A stretch of 6,984 bases of DNA from Gammaproteobacteria bacterium (GTDB lineage: Bacteria; Pseudomonadota; Gammaproteobacteria; SZUA-152): contig JAUWVK010000081.1 in NCBI GenBank assembly GCA_030617485.1, positions 1-6,984 on the forward strand, read 5' to 3'. The notes under the pieces were generated by a model that made no database searches, was not told where the DNA came from, and worked only from the letters and a program-made list of their open reading frames with translations. The first letter of the stretch is position 1, and every line of letters begins with the position of its first letter. The position numbers and the translations under genes were made by a program. Shown in pieces: positions 1-6,185 of the stretch.

Positions 1-248
1 ATGAATGCTGGGATGAGGGCCGTAGGATCCTGATAGTAGTGACCAGTAATGAAGGATTGCGCAACCTGCTTACAATGGTAAACAATGAGCATCAACAGAA
101 ATTATTGTCATCAATGCTTGTGGTGGTGAGTGAGCGTGCAGCTGGATTAGCTAGCGAATTAGGTTTCAAACAAAAACCCATTCTTTCTTCTACAGTGACT
201 AACAAAGCAATACTTGAAGCGATTCAGAATTGGCAAAGCCGTAATTAA
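1..248 (+). CDS. hemD: Uroporphyrinogen-III synthase, C-terminal part (5' truncated by window edge)
   Basis: The frame is open from base 3 (bases 1-2 finish an earlier codon) to the TAA at 246-248, giving about 81 residues of the C-terminal domain. HemD converts hydroxymethylbilane to uroporphyrinogen III in the cytoplasm, the branch point for heme, siroheme and cobalamin. The visible part has the usual end of the family: a beta strand followed by TSNEGLRNLL, then LVVVSERAAGLASELGF and a final helix ending in AIQNW, which match the 'VTS.eal..Ll ... vVvS.Ria..a..lGf' pattern. A GTG at 39 could be misread as a start, but the reading frame and homology continue upstream, so it is internal. HemD sequences diverge strongly, so the call rests on both this pattern and the hemX-hemY neighbours. 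The gap to hemX is only 24 bases, consistent with one operon. Confidence 0.88.
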   Translation, partial: ECWDEGRRILIVVTSNEGLRNLLTMVNNEHQQKLLSSMLVVVSERAAGLASELGFKQKPILSSTVTNKAILEAIQNWQSRN

Positions 249-272
249 GCACTAAATAGTAGTTATAACACT

Positions 273-1409
273 ATGACTGAAAAAAAGAATAAAGCTAAAC
301 AACCTGCACCTGAGCAAGATTCTGGACAATCGTCCGGAGATATAGATGACGCTGTCCCAGCGAAGGATGTTTTACCGGACAATAAAATTGATCCTAAAGA
401 ACACAAAAAAAAGACAAAGAAAGTCAAACCAAAAAAAGAAAAGCAATCTATTTCAAAAATAGCATTGTTTGCGTTATTGGTTGCTGTGTTTGCTAGTGTG
501 GGAATTGGATATGAATATGTATTACTACAGGAACAACAACAATTAACTGCCAGAATTTTAAGTTTTCAAAATAAATTAGAGCAGGATGTAAAAAATACCA
601 GCCAGGCATTAGACAGAGAATCTCGGGCCCGTAAAAATTCCGAGAATGAATTTTTATCATTCAAAACATCCATAGAAGCTGTAGCGACTAAACTGGGACG
701 CACATCAAATGAATGGCGCATGGCTGAGGTGGAATATTTACTAACCATAGCGAATCACCGACTCACTCTTGCTCATGACCGAGTGACGGCAATGGCTATA
801 TTTGAAAACGCAGACCAGAAGATTAAACAACTGGGCGATCCTGCTTTACTGAAAATTAGAAAGTTAATCAAAGAAGAATTGTTATTGTTGAATGCAGTGA
901 AAGAGCCCGATTTGGCAGGCATGGCACTAAGTTTGGGTAGTTTGGCCGCTAAGGTAGAGGATTTGCCCCTTGTTGATAAAGAGCGAGTGGCTGTGGCAAC
1001 CGGACAAATTAAAGACCAGGCACCGGAAAGCTGGCAGGATATTCCGGCGGTAGTATGGAAAGATATCAAGAGTTTGGTGGTCGTACGACGTCACAAGCAA
1101 CCCATCGAACCATTATTACCACCAGCGGAGTCATGGTTTTTAGTCCAAAATCTCCGGTTAAAGCTGGAACAGGCACGATTGGCGCTATTGCGTGGCGACA
1201 CAAATTTGTTCCGCCAAAATCTTAATGAAGCCAATAGCTGGATGAGTACCTATTTCAATGAAGAATCACCTGGTGTGATCAATGCGTTGAAACAAACATC
1301 GGAGCTATCAAAAATAGAGTTAAGACCGGCCATCCCCGATGTGAGTGGTTCTTTGCGTCAATTACGCAGTTTGTTAGTTGAGCGTGGTGTGAAATTTGGT
1401 AGCAAGTAA
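273..1409 (+). CDS. hemX: HemX, inner-membrane protein of the hem operon
   Basis: This 378-residue protein has a long Lys/Glu/Pro-rich cytoplasmic N-terminus (1-60), one membrane helix (about 62-84) and a large, mostly helical, probably periplasmic domain that begins with a coiled coil (about 85-140). Family hallmarks are W148 followed by EVEYLLTIANHRLTL (152-166), DPALLKIR (189-196), and the later block LVVVRRHKQPIEPLLPP with LRLKLEQARLALLRGD (about 268-309). Databases often label HemX a uroporphyrinogen-III C-methyltransferase. Nothing here resembles the SAM-binding tetrapyrrole methylase fold, so that label should not be carried over. Its exact role is unsettled; synteny ties it to tetrapyrrole synthesis. 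The ATG at 273 is 24 bases after hemD and has no good Shine-Dalgarno (AGTAGTTATAACACT precedes it), so translation may be coupled to hemD. Identification is firm, function is not. Confidence 0.93.
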   Translation: MTEKKNKAKQPAPEQDSGQSSGDIDDAVPAKDVLPDNKIDPKEHKKKTKKVKPKKEKQSISKIALFALLVAVFASVGIGYEYVLLQEQQQLTARILSFQNKLEQDVKNTSQALDRESRARKNSENEFLSFKTSIEAVATKLGRTSNEWRMAEVEYLLTIANHRLTLAHDRVTAMAIFENADQKIKQLGDPALLKIRKLIKEELLLLNAVKEPDLAGMALSLGSLAAKVEDLPLVDKERVAVATGQIKDQAPESWQDIPAVVWKDIKSLVVVRRHKQPIEPLLPPAESWFLVQNLRLKLEQARLALLRGDTNLFRQNLNEANSWMSTYFNEESPGVINALKQTSELSKIELRPAIPDVSGSLRQLRSLLVERGVKFGSK

Positions 1410-1464
1410 ACCTGTGGTAATACTTATGTTTATAGGAACTCGTAAATAGGATCGTGGCTAATTC

Positions 1465-2865
1465 ATGAAGCTTCTTGTCACAGTACTGGTTACTCTGATT
1501 ATTGCTGTCAGCCTCGCGCTAATGGCCATAGAAAATCCTGGTTATGTGCTTATTGCCATAGGCTCCTGGACAGTAGAAACTACATTGGCTTTGTCGGTAA
1601 TCATGGCGATATTGGCATTTGCCGCTGTCTACTACACCATTCGATTCGTTTCACGCATGTTGGGAGTCCCTGGCGGTGTTCGACACTGGCGTCAACGTCG
1701 CCGTGAACGAAAGGCAATGGTTTCCTTAACGCGAGGGTTGATTGATCTTGCCGAAGGTCATTGGCAACGCTCAGAAAAACAGCTGCTTAAAAATGTTAAT
1801 GATGGGCATGCCCCTTTATTAAATTATTTAGCGGCAGCCAGAGCCGCACAGGCACAGGGAGCGGACCAACGCCGTGATAATTATTTAAAGCAGGCTCATG
1901 AAAGTGTTTCAGGTGCAGATATTGCTGTGGGTTTAACGCAGGCTGAACTTCAGCTTCAACATAATCAATTAGAGCAAGCATTGGCCACGTTGCGTCATCT
2001 TCAGCAACTTTCCCCCAAGCATGCGCAGGTTTTAACAGCGCTTGCAAAACTGTATGAAGAACTTGGGGACTGGGAGCATCTCCTGGAATTGATGCCATCT
2101 CTTCGCAAAAGAAATGTTTACTCAGATGAAGAGATCGAAAATTTAAGTCGTAAGTCCTACCTTGCCCTGTTTAAAATACAAACGGCCGTTAAAGGAAATG
2201 ATGTTTTAAATAGCTCAACGGCAAACGCAGAGAATGTTAAACGCTTAAAAGATTTATGGGAACGTATCCCGAAGCATTTCCGTGAAAATGAAGAAATTCT
2301 TCTTTGTTATGTACAACGACTTGTGGAATGTGGAGAAACGGATCATCTGGAACCACTTATTCGTTCAGCACTAAAAAATAATCGTAGTGAAGCATTGGTA
2401 TATTGTTACGGCCTGGTAACCAGCGCTGATTATAACCATCACCTATCTATGGCGGAATCATTGTTAATTGGGCATGAAAATGATGCGGTTACCCTGCTAA
2501 CAGCCGGCCGGTTGAGTCTGCGTGACAAACTATGGGGTAAAGCGCAAAGCTATCTGGAAGCGAGTGTTAGTGCTCGTCCAAGTGCGGAAGCCTATAATGA
2601 GCTGGGAAATTTACTGGACAAACTCGGTGAAAGTGATCGTGCATCAGAATATTTCCGTGAGGGTTTACGTTTAGCCCCGGGTTGTGAAAATTCAATACCG
2701 ATAGTAATGGACGCTGTTGTTGGGAATACTGCTGGTAATACAATAGTCGAGAGTGCTCTGGAAAAGGTAACGGGCAACACGCTGGAAAGTTTTCAAGATG
2801 AGCCCGAAGAGGACAGTCATCACGGAGACGATGTTGAAGACAGTAAGAAAAAAGCGTTAACCTGA
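1465..2865 (+). CDS. hemY: HemY, TPR-containing inner-membrane protein of the hem operon
   Basis: The 466-residue protein starts with the HemY N-terminal domain: membrane helix about 3-21, the ENPGYVLIAIGSWTVE segment (23-38; DPGYV is more usual), a second helix about 39-60, then the basic stretch WRQRRRERKA (75-84) and GLIDLAEGHWQRSEKQLL (91-108). The rest is alpha-helical TPR-like repeats, clearest at about 156-205 and 339-405 (for example AYNELGNLLDKLGESDRASEYF). This HemY is not the Bacillus protoporphyrinogen oxidase of the same name. Gammaproteobacterial HemY is linked to late heme synthesis by genetics and synteny and is thought to act as a membrane scaffold; its mechanism is unsettled. 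An in-frame TAA at 1459 makes ATG 1465 the first possible start; AGGA at 1448-1451 is a weakly placed ribosome site. The C-terminus (about 412-466) extends beyond the last repeat and ends in an Asp/Glu-rich tail, making the protein longer than the roughly 400-residue enterobacterial form. Confidence 0.93.
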   Translation: MKLLVTVLVTLIIAVSLALMAIENPGYVLIAIGSWTVETTLALSVIMAILAFAAVYYTIRFVSRMLGVPGGVRHWRQRRRERKAMVSLTRGLIDLAEGHWQRSEKQLLKNVNDGHAPLLNYLAAARAAQAQGADQRRDNYLKQAHESVSGADIAVGLTQAELQLQHNQLEQALATLRHLQQLSPKHAQVLTALAKLYEELGDWEHLLELMPSLRKRNVYSDEEIENLSRKSYLALFKIQTAVKGNDVLNSSTANAENVKRLKDLWERIPKHFRENEEILLCYVQRLVECGETDHLEPLIRSALKNNRSEALVYCYGLVTSADYNHHLSMAESLLIGHENDAVTLLTAGRLSLRDKLWGKAQSYLEASVSARPSAEAYNELGNLLDKLGESDRASEYFREGLRLAPGCENSIPIVMDAVVGNTAGNTIVESALEKVTGNTLESFQDEPEEDSHHGDDVEDSKKKALT

Positions 2866-2907
2866 ATAAATCCTATTGTGGTTTTAACAGGCTTATTTTG
2901 TTTTTGG
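2865..2907 (+). terminator. Possible weak terminator of the hem operon in the convergent gap
   Basis: AATAAATCC (2865-2873) can pair with GGCTTATT (2890-2897), with one wobble and one bulge, across a 16-base loop, and is followed by TTGTTTTT. It overlaps the 3' end of the convergent reductase gene. The stem is AT-rich and imperfect, so this may be a weak Rho-independent terminator or chance; no T-tract serves the opposite strand. Confidence 0.28.
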
Positions 2908-3918
2908 TGTCTGGTACTCAAAGGCATCCGAAAAATAGTTTTCTTCGGTAAGACCATTAGGTTTGAAGGCATCAAAGATAGCATTCACCATCACTGGCGG
3001 CCCGCTGGCATAGACATCAAAGTCTGAAAAACCCTCAGGAAAATCCTCGAGAATAGCTTTATGTACGTAACCGGTGCGCATTTTTTCAGTTTTTTCGTCC
3101 GAAGGTTCCGATAGCACCGGAATGAAGTGAAAGTTTGGAATATGTTTATCCCACTTCATGGCGAGATCGGCCAGATACAAATCTTTATGATCACGTACCC
3201 CCCAGTATAAATGCATGGGCAGATCAACATTTTCAGCGAGTATGTGTTCAATAATGCCTTTTATAGGCGCAAAGCCAGTTCCGCCAGCTACAAAGATCAT
3301 TGGCCGATTATTTTCTTCACGCAGGAAAAAACTTCCGTGGGGTCCTTCAATACGCAGAATATCTTTTTCCTGTAGCTCATCGCAGACATAACCGGTGAAA
3401 TCACCCCCGTCTACATGACGGATATGTAATTCGATATAGGCATCGTCGTGAGGCGCATTGGCGATAGAGAAGCTACGTTTACGGCCATCTTTCAACAGGA
3501 TGTCGACATATTGACCAGCCAGAAACTGTAGTCGTTCACTGTCTGGTAATTTTAGAAATAATCTCACCACGTCATCGGCAAGGAACTCCTTTTTGTGGAC
3601 CTTGGTAGGCATGATCCGGATTTCAATGTCAGCAGCGGCAGAGACTTCTTCGATTTCAATGGTTAAATCAGATCCTACGCGAGCCTGACAGCAGACGATC
3701 AGGCCATTATTGATATCATCTTCTTTTAATGCCGTTGGTTTATTCGTACCATAATCAATGTCGCCAGAAAGCAGTTTGCCTTTGCAGGCGCCGCAAGCGC
3801 CATTTCGACAGCCATAGGGAAAGGCATAGCCGTGTCGAAGTGCTGCATCGAGTACGGTCTCTCCTTTCTTAACCTGGAAACTGTGACCGCTGGGTTTAAT
3901 ATCAACTGTATAACTCAT
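2893..3918 (-). CDS. 2Fe-2S ferredoxin/FAD/NAD(P)H oxidoreductase, AscD-like (CDP-6-deoxy-delta-3,4-glucoseen reductase family)
   Basis: The 341-residue protein has three modules. Residues 1-92 are a plant-type ferredoxin domain with the cluster ligands C37-x4-C42-x2-C45 (GCRNGACGACKGKL) and C77. Residues about 100-200 are the FAD-binding barrel with the R148-S-F-S151 motif. Residues about 205-335 are the NAD(P)-binding domain with GGTGFAP (212-218), YWGVRDHKDLY (238-248) and YASGPP (303-308). It should pass electrons from NAD(P)H through FAD to the 2Fe-2S cluster and on to an unknown cytoplasmic acceptor. Databases often call such proteins CDP-6-deoxy-3,4-glucoseen reductase after the dideoxysugar enzyme AscD/E3, but no sugar genes are nearby. 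Relatives in many gammaproteobacteria sit near ubiD and rho; neither is in this window. The start ATG (3918-3916) has GGA seven bases upstream. It is convergent with hemY (27-bp gap) and divergent from the SDR gene. The enzyme class is secure, the substrate unknown. Confidence 0.9.
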   Translation of the reverse strand: MSYTVDIKPSGHSFQVKKGETVLDAALRHGYAFPYGCRNGACGACKGKLLSGDIDYGTNKPTALKEDDINNGLIVCCQARVGSDLTIEIEEVSAAADIEIRIMPTKVHKKEFLADDVVRLFLKLPDSERLQFLAGQYVDILLKDGRKRSFSIANAPHDDAYIELHIRHVDGGDFTGYVCDELQEKDILRIEGPHGSFFLREENNRPMIFVAGGTGFAPIKGIIEHILAENVDLPMHLYWGVRDHKDLYLADLAMKWDKHIPNFHFIPVLSEPSDEKTEKMRTGYVHKAILEDFPEGFSDFDVYASGPPVMVNAIFDAFKPNGLTEENYFSDAFEYQTPKTK

Positions 3919-3960
3919 AAAATGATCCAGGAACTGCTAACTCAAAAAACAAGGCTGGAG

Positions 3961-3966
3961 ATTATG
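3961..3966 (-). promoter_or_regulatory. Possible -10 element for the reductase gene
   Basis: Read on the minus strand this is CATAAT, five of six bases of the sigma-70 -10 consensus, about 42 bases before the ATG, within the 74-bp divergent region 3919-3992. No convincing -35 lies 16-18 bases upstream. The plus-strand gene must also be transcribed from this short region, but I could not find a clear plus-strand promoter. Confidence 0.25.
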
Positions 3967-3992
3967 AGGGAAAAACAGGGACTTAACCACCC

Positions 3993-4895
3993 ATGAAGCC
4001 TGTGTTAATTATTGGCTGCGGTGATATTGGTCGTCGAGTCGCCAGGCTTTGCCAGCAAAAAGGTGCCACGGTTTATGGTTTGGCTCGTAGTGAGGAAAGC
4101 GCAAAAGGTTTACAAAGCCTGAATATCAGACCTATTTTAGGTGACCTCAGTCAGCTGAACTCATTACAGGGGCTTTTCAGCGGAGTTTCCAGTAGTAATG
4201 AGGGCGCCGATGTCTATTATTTTGCCCCCCCGCCCGGTGAGGGCACCACTGATCCTTATATCCACAATTTTATAACGGCTCTTTCGACGAGCAGTCAGCC
4301 TGAGAAACAGCCCGCTAAAATTATACTGATTAGCACTACCGCAGTTTATGGCGATTGTCAGGGAGAATGGATTACCGAGGCGCAACCGGTTAATCCGCAG
4401 ACAGATCGTGGTATGCGACGTCTGGATGCTGAAAACACCTTGCGCAGCTGGTCAGAAAAAACCGGGGTACCAATTGTTATATTACGAGTGGGCGGCATCT
4501 ATGGCGCTGGACGTTTACCCATAGCACGTTTGCAAAAAGAATTACCCATTTTAAAAGAATCGGAATCACCGTTTACTAATCGTATTCACCAGGATGACCT
4601 AGCACAAATTTGTGTAGCAGCAGGTGAGCATGGAAAAGCCAGTGAGTCTAAAGTTGAAATCTACAATGTGTCTGATGGCCAGCCCAGCACCATGAGTTAT
4701 TATTTTAAAGCCGTGGCAAAAGCGAAGGGTTTATCGCAGCCGCCGGAAATATCGAGAGTCAAAGCGGAAAGTGTAATGTCCGCAGGCATGCTCTCTTATT
4801 TAAATGAATCAAGAAGACTGGAAAATAAAAAAATGTTGGAGGATTTTCAGGTTACATTGTGCTATAAAAATTTGGAAGAAGGCCTGAAAGAGTGA
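3993..4895 (+). CDS. Atypical short-chain dehydrogenase/epimerase-like NAD(P)-binding protein (YeeZ-like)
   Basis: The 300-residue protein opens with a Rossmann nucleotide-binding loop, VLIIGCGDIGRR (4-15; G8-x-G10-x-x-G13), and an acidic D51 after the third strand. It then shows the signature of the atypical SDR group around E. coli YeeZ: STTAVYGDCQGEW (114-126), NPQTDRGMRRLDAE (134-147), RVGGIYGAGRLP (165-176), NRIHQDDLAQ (196-205) and a C-terminal SRRLENKKML (273-282). The classical catalytic Tyr-x3-Lys is not visible where it would be expected, so it may be a reductase or epimerase with altered chemistry, or a binding or sensor protein. It is soluble, with no signal peptide. An in-frame TAA at 3984 fixes ATG 3993 as the first start; AGGGA at 3977-3981 is a rather distant ribosome site. 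It is divergent from the reductase and ends in a GTGA overlap with the frame of the next gene, suggesting co-transcription. The family is clear, the substrate is not known. Confidence 0.85.
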   Translation: MKPVLIIGCGDIGRRVARLCQQKGATVYGLARSEESAKGLQSLNIRPILGDLSQLNSLQGLFSGVSSSNEGADVYYFAPPPGEGTTDPYIHNFITALSTSSQPEKQPAKIILISTTAVYGDCQGEWITEAQPVNPQTDRGMRRLDAENTLRSWSEKTGVPIVILRVGGIYGAGRLPIARLQKELPILKESESPFTNRIHQDDLAQICVAAGEHGKASESKVEIYNVSDGQPSTMSYYFKAVAKAKGLSQPPEISRVKAESVMSAGMLSYLNESRRLENKKMLEDFQVTLCYKNLEEGLKE

Positions 4896-4910
4896 TTGAA
4901 GTGGCACCGC

Positions 4911-4916
4911 AAGGGA
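4911..4916 (+). promoter_or_regulatory. Ribosome binding site favouring ATG 4928
   Basis: AAGGGA lies 11 bases before ATG 4928. Starting there gives a normal secretion signal (short basic N-region, then a hydrophobic core). The alternative GTG 4892 has GGAAG/AAGG at 4874-4882 and would add 12 residues ahead of the signal. Both are possible; I prefer 4928. Confidence 0.45.
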
Positions 4917-4927
4917 GACATAAAGAG

Positions 4928-5974
4928 ATGGAATTTAAGCAAGTACGCAGTTTTGGTGGCATACTGGCCGTGTTTTTTGCTTGTTATCTTTATTTGCCTT
5001 CAGCAAATGCAGGGATACTCAACGATACTGAATGGAAAGTGACGCGCGGCGATACACTGTTCGCGATCGGTCGCGCCGTTTATCCGGGGGACGCTCGTAA
5101 GCAGGCACGTTTAAGGCGGGATATCATGAAACTGAATCCCTCCATCTTCGTCGATGGTGCGAATAATATGGGCGTTGGTGTTGTTCTTAAACTGCCCCCT
5201 TATGTCTCAACAGAAAGTGTAGTACCAAAAAGTACGCGATCGAAATATGTAGCACCAAAAAGTACGCCACCTAAAGTAAGCATACCGGTGGTTATACAAA
5301 CCCTGGTTCCTCCTGCCAATAACGCTCCCAAACCTGCGCCATCTGAAGTAGACGAACCGGAGCCGGTGCCTATACCAGACAAAGTTACTCCCCGCCCTGC
5401 GGTAGAGTTTGTTGCTCCTGCCCCGGTTGTTCAGCCTCAACCCGAAGCGCCCACGATCAAGGGGCAACCCACTTCTTTACCATCGCGCGCAGAAGGTGGT
5501 GCTGTAGTAAGTCTTGGGTTTTCGTACGGTGGGGATAAATTGATTGATGTGGTTGATGGGTCTGATATCTTTGCAGGAAATGGCGTCCAATTGCGTCTAG
5601 GTTATGAGCAAATGTTTCAACATGGTAGCGGTTATCGCATGTCGCTTGGTCTTCAATACTATACGTTGTTTACACAGGATGCGTCATTTAGAGACGCCTA
5701 TTTGCAGTTAGCGTATCAATATCGAGCGAATCCAATTGTCTACGGTATTGGTGTTGTTTTTGATGCAGGGGCGTCGCTTGAAACCACTACCACTACAACT
5801 ACCACTACCGAATACGATGCAGCAATTGGTGCTGTTGTGTATATGGAGTATGTTGGGAGCGGTGAATTGGCAGGCTGGGGGCTTAGTGTCACCTCTTTGG
5901 ATATTAAAGAGAAAAACTCTGGTACATCAGTTGATGCATCACGAGCCGAACTTTATTACAGATGGAGGTTTTAG
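4928..5974 (+). CDS. Secreted LysM (FimV-like) protein with Pro-rich linker and predicted C-terminal outer-membrane beta-barrel
   Basis: From ATG 4928 the product is 348 residues (360 if GTG 4892 is used). It has a Sec-type signal peptide ending in SANA (cleavage after about residue 28). Next is a LysM-like region resembling the FimV N-terminus, WKVTRGDTLFAIG (about 36-48), KLNPSIF (68-74) and GVVLKLPP (84-91), expected to bind peptidoglycan. Residues about 92-180 form a Pro/Val/Ala-rich linker with a duplicated 10-residue unit (98-117). The last ~160 residues alternate polar and hydrophobic positions with aromatic girdles (SLGFSYGG, VQLRLGYEQMF, YRMSLGLQYYTLF, AYLQLAYQYR, AELYYRWRF), and end in Phe as outer-membrane barrels do; about eight strands are plausible. 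A run of nine Thr (286-294) lies between two strands. Inference: a barrel anchored to the cell wall through LysM, perhaps structural. I do not recognise a named homologue. It is translated directly downstream of, and probably with, the SDR gene. Confidence 0.75.
   Translation: MEFKQVRSFGGILAVFFACYLYLPSANAGILNDTEWKVTRGDTLFAIGRAVYPGDARKQARLRRDIMKLNPSIFVDGANNMGVGVVLKLPPYVSTESVVPKSTRSKYVAPKSTPPKVSIPVVIQTLVPPANNAPKPAPSEVDEPEPVPIPDKVTPRPAVEFVAPAPVVQPQPEAPTIKGQPTSLPSRAEGGAVVSLGFSYGGDKLIDVVDGSDIFAGNGVQLRLGYEQMFQHGSGYRMSLGLQYYTLFTQDASFRDAYLQLAYQYRANPIVYGIGVVFDAGASLETTTTTTTTTEYDAAIGAVVYMEYVGSGELAGWGLSVTSLDIKEKNSGTSVDASRAELYYRWRF
5219..5278 (+). repeat. Tandem 30-bp duplication in the linker of the LysM/barrel gene
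   Basis: Two adjacent 30-base units begin at 5219 and 5249. Their first 19 bases differ at a single position (GTAGTACC versus GTAGCACC, then shared AAAAAGTACGC). They encode VVPKSTRSKY and VAPKSTPPKV. The unit keeps frame, so it changes linker length only. Confidence 0.75.
5783..5809 (+). repeat. Threonine-codon microsatellite (ACC/ACT/ACA, nine codons)
   Basis: Nine consecutive Thr codons, mostly alternating ACC and ACT with one ACA, lie between two predicted barrel strands. As a 3/6-base repeat, gain or loss of units would change loop length without shifting frame. Confidence 0.8.
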
Positions 5975-6185
5975 GAGCTGTTAACGGGCCCTAAACAAAT
6001 TTTATATGGAGCGCCCCCACATGCGGGGAATTTATTTTGCAAGCCCAGCGTCTGTTTATGCCCGATAGCAGCCATTTGCCATAACGGTTGTTAATGACTG
6101 CTAACGCTTGTGACTTCAACCGGTAAACGCTGCATTTTTACTTACAGCAAGATTAGATGGTAACGAATATACGAATCGGTTTTTA
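5975..6185. other. Non-coding convergent spacer with small inverted repeats
   Basis: This is the only sizeable gap (211 bases) and lies between two converging genes. I see no gene or tRNA. It holds the hairpin at 6015-6028. It also has a hairpin GCTGCA (6129-6134)/TACAGC (6143-6148), which pairs better on the minus strand (six pairs with one G-U) about 40 bases past the fetB-like stop but lacks a T-tract. An inverted repeat TAGCAG (6066-6071)/CTGCTA (6098-6103) is also present. TAACG recurs at 6082, 6102 and 6161. These could be parts of 3' ends or a binding site; none is strong enough to name. Confidence 0.5.
6015..6038 (+). terminator. Possible terminator after the LysM/barrel gene
   Basis: CCCC (6015-6018) and GGGG (6025-6028) form a short GC stem around the six-base loop ACATGC, followed by AATTTATTTT. 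It sits 40 bases after the stop codon on the plus strand. A four-pair stem is short for a Rho-independent terminator. Confidence 0.35.

Noticed and set aside
39..248. Stand-alone 69-residue gene starting at GTG 39
   Set aside because: The frame is open back to the window edge and the residues continue the HemD fold, so this is the tail of hemD.
273..1409. Uroporphyrinogen-III C-methyltransferase activity for HemX
   Set aside because: No SAM-binding methylase motifs are visible; the protein is a single-helix membrane protein with a coiled coil, and the name is a legacy label.
1465..2865. Protoporphyrinogen oxidase function from the name HemY
   Set aside because: That applies to the Bacillus FAD enzyme. 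This protein has membrane helices and TPRs and no FAD-binding GxGxxG motif.
5207..5467. Arg/Tyr-rich minus-strand reading frames opposite the linker
   Set aside because: They are antisense shadows of the Pro/Val/Lys-rich coding repeat, with no ribosome site or family resemblance.
5736..5984. Plus-strand 82-residue frame over the end of the barrel gene
   Set aside because: It lies in another frame of a well-supported coding region, and its Leu/Pro run is simply the shifted reading of the Thr repeat.
5975..6185. CRISPR-like or mobile-element remnant in the spacer
   Set aside because: Repeats are only 5-8 bases and irregularly spaced, and there are no terminal inverted repeats, target duplications or transposase fragments.
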